Part shown: piece after piece, positions 33,070 to 41,528 of the stretch | Layout: the number at the start of each line of letters is the position of its first letter | Numbering within the stretch: position 1 is the stretch's first letter | Assembly (NCBI GenBank): GCA_963846005.1 | Contig: CAWJUH010000002.1 | Coordinates: 62,001 to 126,000, forward strand | Reading direction: 5' to 3' | Length of the DNA: 64,000 nt | Origin: CAVSUR01 sp963846005 | GTDB taxonomy: Bacteria; Actinomycetota; Actinomycetes; Streptosporangiales; Streptosporangiaceae | Notes under the pieces: model-generated | What the model was told of the DNA's origin: nothing | Database searches by the model: none | The model's input: the letters and a program-made list of their open reading frames with translations, nothing else | Program-made: the position numbers and the translations under genes

Positions 33070-34509
33070 ATGTTCCGTAACCGGATGCCCCGCTACGAGA
33101 TCCTGTCCCCGGACGCGGTCGGGGTGCTCGACAAAGGCTGGCGGCGGCTGGTGTCGGAGATCGGCGTGCAGTTCGCCAAGCCCGAGGCGGTCGAGCTGTT
33201 CCGCCGGGCGGGCCAGGTGACCGACGGCGACGTGGTGAAGCTGGACCCGGAGTTCGTGCTGGAGCAGGTGGCGAAGGCTCCGCGCGAGTTCGCCGTGCAG
33301 GCCCGCAACCCGGCTCACAGCGTGCACATCGGCGGCGACGACATGGTGTTCGGCGCGGTGTACGGGCCGCCGTTCGTGCGCGAGGGTGACGTGCGCCGGG
33401 ACGGGACGATGGACGACTTCCGGCGGCTGGCCATGCTGGCCCAGTCCTTTCCCGAGCTGGACTCGGCCGGCGGGGTGATCTGCGAGCCCAACGACGCGCC
33501 GCTGGACTCCCGGCACCTGGACATGATCTACGCCCTGCAGACCCTGACCGACAAGATCTACATGGGCAATGTGGTGTCCGGGCCGAACGCGGCCGACACG
33601 ATCGCGATGTCGGAGATCCTGTTCGGCGGCCGGGCGGCCATCGAGCAGACCCCGGCCACGATCTCGCTGATCAACTGCAACTCGCCGCTGCGCTGGGACG
33701 ACCGGATGCTGGACGCCCAGTTCGAGTACTGCGCGGCGAACCAGCCGGTGGTGCTCACCCCGTTCCTGCTGATGGGCGCGATGTCGCCGGTCACCATCCC
33801 GGCCGCGCTGACTCAGCAGCTGGCCGAGGCGCTGGCCGGCATCGCGCTGGCCCAGCTGATCCGCCCCGGCTGCCCGGTGATCTTCGGCTCGTTCCTGTCC
33901 AACATCGACATGCAGTCCGGCTCCCCCAGCTTCGGCACCCCCGAGTCCGGGCTCGGGCTGCTGTGCACCGGCCAGCTGGCCCGCCACTTCGGGCTGCCGT
34001 TCCGTACCGGCGGCGGGCTGAACTCCAGCCAGACGTGCGACGCGCAGGCCGCCTACGAGGCGCTGATGACGCTGCTGCCGACGTTCCTGGCCGGCACCAA
34101 CTTCGTCATGCACGCAGCGGGCTGGCTGGAAGGCGGGCTGGTCTCCTGCTTCGAGAAGTTCATCGTGGACGTCGAGCTGCTGCGGATGCTGCGGGTCGAG
34201 TTCACCCCGCTGGAGATCGACGAGGAGTCGCTGGCCTTCGGCGCGCACGAGGAGGTGGGCCACGGCGGCCACTTCCTCGGCGCCGCGCACACGATGGAGC
34301 GCTTCCGCGAGTGCTTCTACCGCCCGCTGCTGTCCTCCACCGCCAACTACGAGCGCTGGCTGAAGCTGGGCGGCAAGGACGCCGCCGCCCGGGCCGCGGA
34401 GATCAGCGCGAAGACGCTGGAGGCCTACCAGCCGCCGCCGCTGGACGAGGCGGTCCGGGCCGAGCTGGAGGAATATGTGACCCGCCGCCGGGCCGAGCTG
34501 GGCGACTGA
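33070..34509 (+). CDS. MttB-superfamily methyltransferase (non-pyrrolysine type)
   Basis: 479 residues with the MttB fold: GVLDKGWRRLVSEIGVQF, AVYGPPFVREGDVRRDGTMDDFRRL, ICEPNDAPLDSRHLDMIYAL, NCNSPLRWDDRMLDAQFEY, GCPVIFGSFLSNIDMQSGSPSFGTPESG and GTNFVMHAAGWLEGGLVSCFEKFIVDVE. No in-frame amber codon interrupts it, so it is the pyrrolysine-free type that uses quaternary amines such as glycine betaine, proline betaine or carnitine. It methylates the corrinoid protein. The ATG at 33070 has GAGG before it. It is divergent from the rest of its operon. Confidence 0.93.
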   Translation: MFRNRMPRYEILSPDAVGVLDKGWRRLVSEIGVQFAKPEAVELFRRAGQVTDGDVVKLDPEFVLEQVAKAPREFAVQARNPAHSVHIGGDDMVFGAVYGPPFVREGDVRRDGTMDDFRRLAMLAQSFPELDSAGGVICEPNDAPLDSRHLDMIYALQTLTDKIYMGNVVSGPNAADTIAMSEILFGGRAAIEQTPATISLINCNSPLRWDDRMLDAQFEYCAANQPVVLTPFLLMGAMSPVTIPAALTQQLAEALAGIALAQLIRPGCPVIFGSFLSNIDMQSGSPSFGTPESGLGLLCTGQLARHFGLPFRTGGGLNSSQTCDAQAAYEALMTLLPTFLAGTNFVMHAAGWLEGGLVSCFEKFIVDVELLRMLRVEFTPLEIDEESLAFGAHEEVGHGGHFLGAAHTMERFRECFYRPLLSSTANYERWLKLGGKDAAARAAEISAKTLEAYQPPPLDEAVRAELEEYVTRRRAELGD

Positions 34510-34560
34510 CGCCCGGCCCGGTCAGCGGCCGCCCGGGCGGCCTAGCAGGTCAGCGGACGG

Positions 34561-35379
34561 TCAGCGGGCCGCGAGCGGCTCCTGCAGCTCGGTGACCCAG
34601 GTGTCACGGGGGCCCGTGCACTCCAGGTACAGCTCCCTGCTGTAGCCGGCCGAGGAATAGCCGTTCTCCTCGATCCACCGGGCCAGCGTCTGGATCGTGC
34701 CCAGCACCTCGTCCATCGAGCCGCGGTGCACGATCGTCGCCGCCCGTACGGCGGGCAGGTCCGTGATCGTGATCCCCGGGTCGGCGGTCTCGCTCTCCCA
34801 GACCGGCGCGCCGGCGTGCACCACTACGCCGTCGCCGCCGGGCGCGTCCTCGTACCAGGCGACCGGCGGCCCGGCCGGGCTCACCCCGGCCCGGTAAAGC
34901 CGGCCCATCAGCTCGTCGTACAGCGGGCCGATGACCGGGGTGATGGCCGCGGGCTCGAAGCTGGCCGCCACCGCGCTCAGCTCGGCCACCCGCACCGCGG
35001 GGATCTGCTTGACCTGAATGTCGTCGGCAGGCATGACGCCCTCCTCCTCGATGAGCCGGAGCCTCGCCTCGACCTGCGCCAGCCGCGCAGAGTCCGCGCT
35101 GAGCTGGGCCTGCAACTGCGCCCGGCGCAGCCGCAGCATGCCGCGCAGCTCCCCGGCGGCGACCTTCTCGTCCAGAATGGCCTGCACCTGGGCCAGGCTG
35201 AAGCCGAGATCCTTCAGCGCCACGATCCGGTTGAGCCGGGACAGCTGGCCGGCCTGGTAGGACCGGTAGCCGGTCGCCGGGTCGGTCCGTGCCGGGCGCA
35301 GCAGCCCGATCGCGTCGTAGTGCCGCAGCATGCGCACTGACACGCGGCCGTGACTGGCGAAGTCTCCGATGCTGAACAT
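34561..35379 (-). CDS. MerR-family regulator with GyrI-like effector domain
   Basis: 272 residues. The MerR DNA-binding domain reads FSIGDFASHGRVSVRMLRHYDAIGLLRPARTDPATGYRSY, followed by a coiled-coil (LRLRRAQLQAQLSADSARLAQVEARLRLI) and a GyrI-like ligand-binding domain (VKQIPAVRVAEL, YDELMGRLY, ITDLPAVRAATIVHRGSMDEV). GyrI-like domains bind small, often cationic or aromatic, ligands. The ATG is at 35379. Its own promoter has the 19-base spacer typical of MerR-controlled genes (see that site). Confidence 0.92.
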   Translation of the reverse strand: MFSIGDFASHGRVSVRMLRHYDAIGLLRPARTDPATGYRSYQAGQLSRLNRIVALKDLGFSLAQVQAILDEKVAAGELRGMLRLRRAQLQAQLSADSARLAQVEARLRLIEEEGVMPADDIQVKQIPAVRVAELSAVAASFEPAAITPVIGPLYDELMGRLYRAGVSPAGPPVAWYEDAPGGDGVVVHAGAPVWESETADPGITITDLPAVRAATIVHRGSMDEVLGTIQTLARWIEENGYSSAGYSRELYLECTGPRDTWVTELQEPLAAR

Positions 35380-35389
35380 GACGCCTTCC

Positions 35390-35420
35390 GGTCTACGGCC
35401 TCACACGGTGTCAGGGTCAA
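35390..35420 (-). promoter_or_regulatory. MerR-type promoter with 19-base spacer
   Basis: On the minus strand TTGACC (35415-35420) and TAGACC (35390-35395) are separated by 19 bases, longer than the usual 17, and the spacer holds a near-palindrome of the form CTGACACCGTGTGAGG. This is the classic arrangement of promoters activated by MerR proteins, here directly upstream of the MerR gene. Confidence 0.65.
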
Positions 35421-36246
35421 TGCCCCGCTTTGCGCGCCTGCAGCGTGTAGCTGGCCGCCAGCCGCCAGGGCCGGTCCGCCAGCCGCCACTCGCCATCGGC
35501 GGAGCGCTGCATCTGGCCGGGCAGCGCCTGCCACGGCACGCTGTCGTGCTCGGCCAGGCTGGTGAACGTCAGCCCGGCGTCCTGCACCGCGGTGATGATC
35601 TCGCCGAGGCCGTGGTTCCACTCGTGCGTGAGGTTGTGCTCGAACGCGGCGTCGGTCTGCACGTAGGTGCCCGGGTCGTCGAAGACCGTCGGCTGGGGGC
35701 GCTCGAAGTAGGAGTACTCGACCGCGATCAGCCCGTCCGGGCGGGCGTCGGCCAGCGACCACAGCATCGGGTGCCCCTCCCGGATGAACAGCCGCCCGCC
35801 CGGCGCGAGCAGCCCGGCCGCCACCTGCGCCCAGCGGCGCACGTCGGGCAGCCAGCACAGCGCGCCGATGCCGGTGTACACCAGGCCGAACCGGCCGGCC
35901 CGAGCACCGCCACGGCGTCGTACACGTCGGCCTGCACGAACTGCGCGTCCGCCCCGGCCTGTGCCGCCAGGGCCCGCGCCGCCGCCACCGCCGGGGCGGA
36001 GAAGTCCAGGCCGGTCATCGAGGCGCCGAGCCGGGCCAGCGACACCGTGTCGGTGCCGATGTGGCTCTGCAGGTGCACTCCGCGCAGCCCGCTGATGTCG
36101 CCGAGCCTGGGCCGGTCGAACCGGACCACCTCGCTCAGGTGCCCGGGGTCGGCGGTGAACTCCCGGACCTGGTAGTCGGGCGAGGCGACGTGCGCGGGCA
36201 CCCGCTCGTCCCAGGTTGCGCGGTTGATGTCCTGGTAACTGCTCAC
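35417..36246 (-). CDS. class I SAM-dependent methyltransferase; frame broken
   Basis: From the GTG at 36246 the protein reads VSSYQDINRATWDERVPAHVAS, GDISGLRGVHLQSHIGTDTVSLARLGASMTGLDFSAPAV and FVQADVYDAVAVL, a normal SAM-binding start. The frame then breaks at the GGG run near 35899-35901 and continues DLVYTGIGALCWLPDVRRWAQ-like sequence and a C-terminus ending SYTLQARKAGH. Adding one G (GGGCC to GGGGCC) rejoins it. The target is unknown. The MerR gene follows on the same strand. Confidence 0.82.
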
Positions 36247-36318
36247 CGCAGTACTGTGCCACGCCGGGTGAAATGGCGGCCGGGCCGCGGACATGGACAG
36301 GTGTCGAAGGGAGCAGCC

Positions 36319-36882
36319 TTGACCCACCCGCAGCCAGGCGGGCCCGACGAGCGGCACCGCCGGTTCGAGGAGATCTACGGCGCCAACTGCGGTCCGGTAC
36401 TGGGATACCTGCTGCGCCGTGCGCCCGTCCCCGAGGACGCGGCCGACCTGCTGGCTGAGGTCTTCCTGACTGCCTGGCGGCGGCTGGATGACGTGCCGCC
36501 GGGCGGCCAGGCCAGGCTCTGGCTGTACGGCGTGGCCCGCCGGGTGCTCGCCAACCACCGCCGCGGCGAGCACCGCAGGTCGGCGCTGGCCACCCGGCTG
36601 CGTGCCGAGATCGCGGCCGCCTACCAGCCGCCCGAGCCCGCCGGCGAGCTGGCCAGGATCGGCGCGGCCTTTCGCGGCCTGCCCGAGGGCGACCGCGAGC
36701 TGCTCGCCCTGGTCGGCTGGGAGGGGCTGGACGCCGGCCAGGCCGCGGCGGTGCTGGGCTGCTCCCGCAACGCGGTGCGGATCCGGCTGCACCGAGCCCG
36801 GCGGCGGCTGGCCGCCGCGCTCGGCCGCCAGCCCGGGGCCCGCCCCGACCCTGCCGATGCCGCGAGCGGAGGACGCACATGA
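36319..36882 (+). CDS. ECF-type RNA polymerase sigma factor
   Basis: 187 residues. Region 2 is FEEIYGANCGPVLGYLLRRAPVPEDAADLLAEVFLTAWRRLDDVPPGG with LWLYGVARRVLANHRRGEHR; region 4 is FRGLPEGDRELLALVGWEGLDAGQAAAVLGCSRNAVRIRLHRARRRL. It directs transcription of a small regulon. I choose the TTG at 36319 because AAGGGAG precedes it at good distance; a GTG at 36301 is possible. It ends in an ATGA overlap with a membrane protein that probably acts as its anti-sigma partner. Confidence 0.9.
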   Translation: MTHPQPGGPDERHRRFEEIYGANCGPVLGYLLRRAPVPEDAADLLAEVFLTAWRRLDDVPPGGQARLWLYGVARRVLANHRRGEHRRSALATRLRAEIAAAYQPPEPAGELARIGAAFRGLPEGDRELLALVGWEGLDAGQAAAVLGCSRNAVRIRLHRARRRLAAALGRQPGARPDPADAASGGRT

Positions 36883-37766
36883 ACACCGTCAGCCGGATTT
36901 CCCCGGTCACCGACGAGCAGGTCGCCCGGCTGGTCAGCGCCGCGGCCCTGGCCGACCTAGCCGGCCAGATCCGCTCCGGCCGCCCGGACGGGCCACCCGG
37001 CCAGGCCGCCGGGCCCGTCCCGCCGTTCCCAGGTGCCGCCCCGCGGGGGCGGCGGCGCCGGATCGCGGTACCGGTGGCCGCGGTGGCCGCGGCGGCCGGG
37101 GTCATCCTGGCCGTCGTGCTGGCCGGCCCGCTGGCGGGCAGCCGGAACGCCCGCTCGCATCCGGCCTCGCCTGGAGCGGGGATCCGCCCGGCGCGGCTGC
37201 TGTCGTTCACCCGGCACGGCCGCTACATCGACGTGATCATCCGCAACCCGCTCGCCGATCCGCGCCGGTACCGCGCCGAGTTCCGGGCCCACCACCTCGA
37301 CATCACGCTGAGCCTGGTCCCGGTCTCCCCGTCGCTGGTCGGGACCGTCGTCTACTCCGGCGGCAGCCAGCACGGCGGCACCATCACCCCGCTCACGGCC
37401 CGCGGCCGCTGCCTGGAAGCCTCGGGAACCAGCCAGTGCCCGGTCGGCCTGCGGGTGCCTGGCGCTACCGGGGCAGCGCCCAGTTCGTGTTCGGGCGGGC
37501 GGCCCGGCCGGGCGAGAAGTATGAGTCGACGGCGCCGGCCACCGCCCCGGGCGAGGTCATGCACGGGCTGCGCTACCGGGGCCGGACCGTCGCGGCCGTG
37601 CTGGCGATGCTGCGCCGGCGGCACGTGACCGTGCCGGTCTACCACCACCTGGGCCGCCTGCTGCGGCCAGCTCAGGTGCCGCTGACCTGGTATGTCTACG
37701 AGGCCGATCCGTGGGCGCCGGGTCAGGTCGCGCTGTGGGCCGGAGCGTCCAGGCACCAGCCTTCAC
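36879..37766 (+). CDS. membrane-anchored partner of the sigma factor; frame broken, end uncertain
   Basis: Starts in ATGA overlap with the sigma gene. A cytoplasmic N-terminus of about 60 residues leads to one membrane segment (IAVPVAAVAAAAGVILAVVLAG) and an extracellular domain (LSFTRHGRYIDVIIRNPLADPRRYRAEF). The frame breaks at GGG 37452-37454; with one more G it continues GAWRYRGSAQFVFGRAARPGEKYESTA to about WYVYEADPWAPGQVALW. I see no zinc-finger anti-sigma motif, so the anti-sigma role is by position only. No reading frame has a stop soon after, so the end is approximate. Confidence 0.6.
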
Positions 37767-38117
37767 GGGGTACCGGCCAGCCGGCGGGCCGCACGCCGGC
37801 GCCGGTGGCGAGCGCGCACGCCGGGCCGCGCTCCGCAGCGCCGGCCCGGGCCGGGCCTGGCGAACCGGCGGCGACCGGTGCGGGTCCGCGGCCCGGATCC
37901 GCGCCGTTCATCCGGGGCGCGGCCGTCGCGCTCAGCTTTCCCTGGCCGCTCGCCGTCGCAGCTTCCCCTCCCCTCCCCCCCCGGCCCCGGTCGCTACGGT
38001 GGCCCACAGCCGCCGTGACGGCTGCGGCGGCTCGGCCGGGAACCCGGCGGGCCGGGCCGGGCGGCCGGGCCGGCGCGGGCGGGCAGGCCGGGCGGGCAAA
38101 GAAAGGGGCACGAGTCG
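37767..38117. other. gene-poor stretch, very GC-rich
   Basis: About 350 bases between the membrane protein and the AIM24-family gene. Reading frames here are low-complexity Ala/Arg/Pro/Gly runs with no motif. It may contain the lost tail of the upstream protein. GAAAGGGGC before 38118 is the ribosome-binding site of the next gene. Confidence 0.4.
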
Positions 38118-38864
38118 ATGCAGGCCGAAATCAAGGGCACCACGATGCCGATCCTGGAAGTCTCGCTGGCCCAGGGCGAGCAGGTCGTCTCCACCCACGG
38201 CGAGCTGGCCTGGATGTCGGCCGGCGTGCAGATGTCGCAGACGACGGGCGGGGGCGGCGGGCATGGCCTGATGCAGGGCCTCAAGCGAGCCGCGGGCGGG
38301 GGCGGGGTGTTCCTGACCCGGTACGAGGGCCCGGGCTTCGTCACCTTCGCGGCCAAGCTGCCCGGCCACATCATGCCGGCCGACATCGGCCAGGGCGAGG
38401 AGTACTACGTGCACCGGCACGGCTTCCTGTGCGGGACGCCTGGCATCGAGGCAAGCGCGGGCTTCCAGCAGTCCTTCCGCGGCGGCCTGTACGGCGGCGA
38501 CGGCTTCCTGCTGCAGAAACTGGCCGGCCAGGGGCGCGCCTGGATCGAGCTGTCCGGCGAGCTGACCACCTACAACCTGCCGCCCGGCCAGACCCTGCTG
38601 GTGCACCCGGGGCACATCGGGATGTTCGCGGGCAGCGTGCAGTTCCAGGTCACCCGGATCCGCGGCGTCTCCAACATGATGTTCGGCGCCGACGGGTTCC
38701 ACCTGGTCGCGCTCACCGGGCCGGGGCAGGTCTGGCTGCAGTCGATGCCGCTGCCCCTGCTGGCGCACGCGCTGCGGCCCTACCTGCCGGCGGCCGGCGA
38801 CGCCGCGCAGGCCGGGGCGGCCGGCGCGGTCGGCGGCATTATCGGGGACATGTTCCGCGGCTGA
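38118..38864 (+). CDS. AIM24/TIGR00266 family protein
   Basis: 248 residues of mainly beta structure with LEVSLAQGEQVVSTHGELAWMSAGVQM, a Gly-rich loop, FLTRYEGPGFVTFAAKLPGHIMPADI, GFLCGTPGIEASAGFQQSF, GEGFLLQKLAGQGRAWIEL-like repeats and GADGFHLVALTGPGQVWLQSMPL. This is the AIM24/TIGR00266 pattern. The biochemical role in bacteria is not known. It has a normal start (ATG 38118) and Gly/Ala tail. It stands alone. Confidence 0.88.
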   Translation: MQAEIKGTTMPILEVSLAQGEQVVSTHGELAWMSAGVQMSQTTGGGGGHGLMQGLKRAAGGGGVFLTRYEGPGFVTFAAKLPGHIMPADIGQGEEYYVHRHGFLCGTPGIEASAGFQQSFRGGLYGGDGFLLQKLAGQGRAWIELSGELTTYNLPPGQTLLVHPGHIGMFAGSVQFQVTRIRGVSNMMFGADGFHLVALTGPGQVWLQSMPLPLLAHALRPYLPAAGDAAQAGAAGAVGGIIGDMFRG

Positions 38865-38879
38865 GAGGCCGGGCCGGCG

Positions 38880-39001
38880 AGCGGGCCGCGGCGGCGCCGG
38901 GCGCGACCCGGTAGTGGTAGCGGTGCGCCGGACGCCCCGGGGACGGCTCAGCGGGCCGCGGCGGCGCCGGGCGCGACCCGGTAGTGGTAGCGGTGCGCCG
39001 G
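38880..39001. repeat. 52-bp direct duplication with 70-bp period at the GNAT gene 3' end
   Basis: Bases 38880-38931 and 38950-39001 are identical over 52 positions. The second copy is the coding end of the GNAT gene (minus strand, encoding the tail HRYHYRVAPGAAAAR); the first copy lies just beyond the stop. It is either a very recent tandem duplication or an assembly artefact. Confidence 0.85.
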
Positions 39002-39736
39002 GCGCAGCCCGCACCGGGCGTACAGCGACCGCGCCGCGGCGTTGCCCTCGGCCACTTGCAGGAACAGCCGGGCCGCCCCGCGCGCGGCGGCCGCGGCGGC
39101 CAGCGCCGCGGTGATCGCCGTGCCGAGCCCGGCCCGGCGGCTGCCCGGGCTGACCTCGACCGCGGTGATCCCGGCCCAGCCCGCGGCGACCGAGACCCGG
39201 CCGACCGCGACGGTCGCCCCGCCGCGGCGGACGCTGCCGAACGCCTGCCACGGCGCGGACAGCAGCAGCTCGCGGGCGATGGCGGGCAGCGGCTGGCCGC
39301 GGTAGCGGTACAGCGCCAGCCAGTCCTCGTCCGGCTCGGCGGCCAGCTCGACCTGCGCCCCGCCCGGCAGCGCGGCGAGTGCGGCGGCCGGCGCGGTCAG
39401 CACCAGGGCGGGGTCGGCGCGGATCGTCCAGCCCCGGGCGGCCAGCAGCTCGTCCAGCGGCCCGGCCTGCCCGGCCAGCGGGCCGGGAACCACGATCATC
39501 GGCGGCAGCCGCCGGGCCGCGTACCACCGCGTGACCTGCCCGGCGGCCGCGTCCGGCGGCCGGCCAGGATCGCCCAGCGGCAGGGCCGAGTTGGCCCGGC
39601 CGGTGAAGCCGCCGGCCGCGCGCAGCCGCCAGCCGCCGAGCGCGGCCGTCTCGCCGGCCTGCCAGTGCGCGGCCGCGGCCGCCTCCAGGGCGGCGATCGC
39701 CGGATCCGCGATCGCCGGGCCCGCCGCCGGGTCCAT
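38948..39736 (-). CDS. GNAT-family N-acetyltransferase
   Basis: 262 residues. The N-terminal half reads AAHWQAGETAALGGWRLRAAGGFTGRANSALPLG. The C-terminal GNAT domain has ITAVEVSPGSRRAGLGTAITAALA, which holds the acetyl-CoA-binding R/Q-x-x-G-x-G/A type loop, then LFLQVAEGNAAARSLYARCGLRPAHRYHYR. Substrate unknown. The ATG at 39736 overlaps the stop of the ATPase gene upstream. Its last 17 codons are duplicated downstream (see repeat). Confidence 0.87.
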   Translation of the reverse strand: MDPAAGPAIADPAIAALEAAAAAHWQAGETAALGGWRLRAAGGFTGRANSALPLGDPGRPPDAAAGQVTRWYAARRLPPMIVVPGPLAGQAGPLDELLAARGWTIRADPALVLTAPAAALAALPGGAQVELAAEPDEDWLALYRYRGQPLPAIARELLLSAPWQAFGSVRRGGATVAVGRVSVAAGWAGITAVEVSPGSRRAGLGTAITAALAAAAAARGAARLFLQVAEGNAAARSLYARCGLRPAHRYHYRVAPGAAAAR

Positions 39737-40440
39737 CAGCGCATGATGCCATCCGGCCGGCCGGCCGGCAGCCGCCCGTCCTCCAGCGTCAGCACCTGGT
39801 CGGCCAGGTCCATCAGCACCGCGTCGTGGGTGGCCACCAGGGCGGTGATCCCCTCGGCGGCGACCACCGTGCGCAGCAGCCGCATGATCTGCCGGCCGGA
39901 CTCCGAGTCCAGCTGCCCGGTCGGCTCGTCGGCGATCAGCAGCCGCGGCCCGGCGGCGAGGGCCCGCGCGATCGCCACCCGCTGCTGCTGGCCGCCGGAC
40001 AGCTCGCCGGGGCGCTGGCGGGCGTGCCCGGCCAGCCCGACCACCTCCAGCAGCAGGGCGACCCGCTCCTCCCGCTCGCGGGCCGGGGCGTGCAGGATGC
40101 GCAGCGGCACGCCGACGTTCTCGGCCGCGGTCAGCATGGGGATCAGCCCGAAGGACTGGAAGATGAACGCCACCGTCCGCCGCCGCAGCGCGATCCGCTG
40201 CCGCTCGGGCAGCTCCGTCACGTCCTGGCCGTCCACCTCGACCCGGCCGCTGGTCGGCCGGTCCAGCCCGCCGACGATGTTGAGCAGGCTGGTCTTGCCG
40301 GAGCCGGACCGGCCGCGCAGCACCGCCAGCTGGCCGCGGGGGACGGTGAACGAGACGTCCGCCAGCGCGGCCACCGCGGTGTGCCCGGTGCCGAACGTGC
40401 GGGAAATGCCGTCGGCCGCGACCATGACCTCGCCGGTCAC
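39736..40440 (-). CDS. ABC transporter ATP-binding protein (second ATPase of FtsX-type system)
   Basis: About 234 residues: Walker A GRSGSGKTSLL, Q-loop FIFQSFGLIPMLTAAENV, signature LSGGQQQRVAIARAL, Walker B LLIADEPTGQLD and H-loop ATHDA. The GTG at 40440 is the plausible start, coupled as GTGA to the stop of the first ATPase after repair of one G-run. It powers the adjacent FtsX-like permeases (LolD/MacB type). Substrate unknown. Confidence 0.9.
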   Translation of the reverse strand: MTGEVMVAADGISRTFGTGHTAVAALADVSFTVPRGQLAVLRGRSGSGKTSLLNIVGGLDRPTSGRVEVDGQDVTELPERQRIALRRRTVAFIFQSFGLIPMLTAAENVGVPLRILHAPAREREERVALLLEVVGLAGHARQRPGELSGGQQQRVAIARALAAGPRLLIADEPTGQLDSESGRQIMRLLRTVVAAEGITALVATHDAVLMDLADQVLTLEDGRLPAGRPDGIMR

Positions 40441-41512
40441 CGGCCCGCCTCCGGGGCCCGGTGCCGGCCGCTGCCGCCGGCTTGCCCGGGCCGGCGGCGT
40501 CATCCTGGCCGGCGCCATCCGCCTCGGCGGTGCCATCCGGCCCGGCGGGGGCGTCGGGGGCGTCAGGCCAGACGCCGATGTGGCCGGGCGCGGCCTGCAG
40601 CCGGACCCGGTCGCGCATGCCGAGCGGCTCCAGCATGTCCTGCGGCAGCTGGACCCGGCCGGCCCGGTCCAGCACCGCGTACTCGGTGGCGTGCCGGGTG
40701 CGCTGGCCGCTGGAGTCGGTGCCCTCACGGCGCAGCGTCTCGCTGCTGGTCCGGCCGTCCCTGATCGCCACCGTCCGGCGGACCTGCGCCGACAGCTCCT
40801 CATCGTGAGTGACGACCAGGACGGTCACGCCCAGCTCGGCGTTGACGTCTTGCAGCGCCCCGAACACGCTCGCGGCGGTGGCGCTGTCCAGCTCGCCGGT
40901 GGGCTCGTCGGCCAGCAGCACGTCCGGGCCGTTGGCCAGCGCGGTCGCGATCGCGGTGCGCTGCTGCTCGCCGCCCGACAGCGTGTCAGGGACCCGGTCC
41001 GCGCAGTACGCCACCCCGAGCAGGTCGAGCAGCTCGCCGGCCCGGCGGCCGCGGGCGCGCCTGCCGGCCCCGCCGAACTGCATCGGCAGCATCACGTTCT
41101 GCCGCGCGGTCAGGTAGGGCAGCAGGTTGCGCGAGGTCTGCTGCCAGATGAAGCCGACGGTGCGGCGCCGGTAGCGCAGCCGCTGCTGGGAGCTCATCGC
41201 CGCCAGGTCCTGCCCGGCCACCCGCACCGAGCCCGCCGTCGGCACGTCCAGCCCGGCCAGGATGTTGATCAGCGTCGATTTGCCGCTGCCGGACGCGCCC
41301 ACCAGCGCGGTCAGCTCGCCCCGGGCGACCAGCAGGTCCAGCCCCTGCAGCGCCTGCACCTCCACGCCCTCGGCGGTGTAAATGCGCACCAGCCGGTCGC
41401 AGGCGATCAGCGCATCGGCCCCGTAGCCCGCACCGGGCCCGGCCGCCTCCGCCCCGAGCTGCGCCAGCCCGGCGGCCGGCTCGGTGCCGCGCCCGCTGCC
41501 TGATCCCGCCAT
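40437..41512 (-). CDS. ABC transporter ATP-binding protein with C-terminal AbrB-like tail; stop lost in this sequence
   Basis: Walker A GASGSGKSTLI, signature LSGGEQQRTAIATAL, Walker B VLLADEPTGELD and THDEE are normal. After the ATPase comes a beta-rich stretch TEYAVLDRAGRVQLPQDMLEPLGMRDRVRLQA and HIGVWPD, which looks like a small AbrB/SpoVT-type domain. The frame as given has no stop and reads on, in frame, through the next ATPase into the GNAT gene. Adding one G at the GGG run 40457-40459 makes it end in GTGAPEAGR with a TGA overlapping the next start. I therefore take 40437 as the likely end. It starts 16 bases after permease A. Confidence 0.82.
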
Positions 41513-41528
41513 CAGCCTCCGTTCCCGT

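Noticed and set aside
32860..33070. Cobalamin riboswitch in front of the corrinoid genes
   Set aside because: I find no B12-box-like sequence or matching stems in the intergenic region.
33070..34509. MttB as a pyrrolysine-containing trimethylamine methyltransferase
   Set aside because: No in-frame amber codon is present in the middle of the gene; it reads as a normal 479-residue protein.
36488..38914. A single 808-codon plus-strand frame through the sigma, membrane-protein and AIM24 genes
   Set aside because: It carries real protein only in the short stretch 37455-37766; the rest is shadow of genes in other frames.
38948..41512. A giant ABC ATPase-GNAT fusion protein of 854 residues
   Set aside because: The in-frame link passes through the second ATPase gene in a wrong frame; a single G-run change gives a normal coupled stop.
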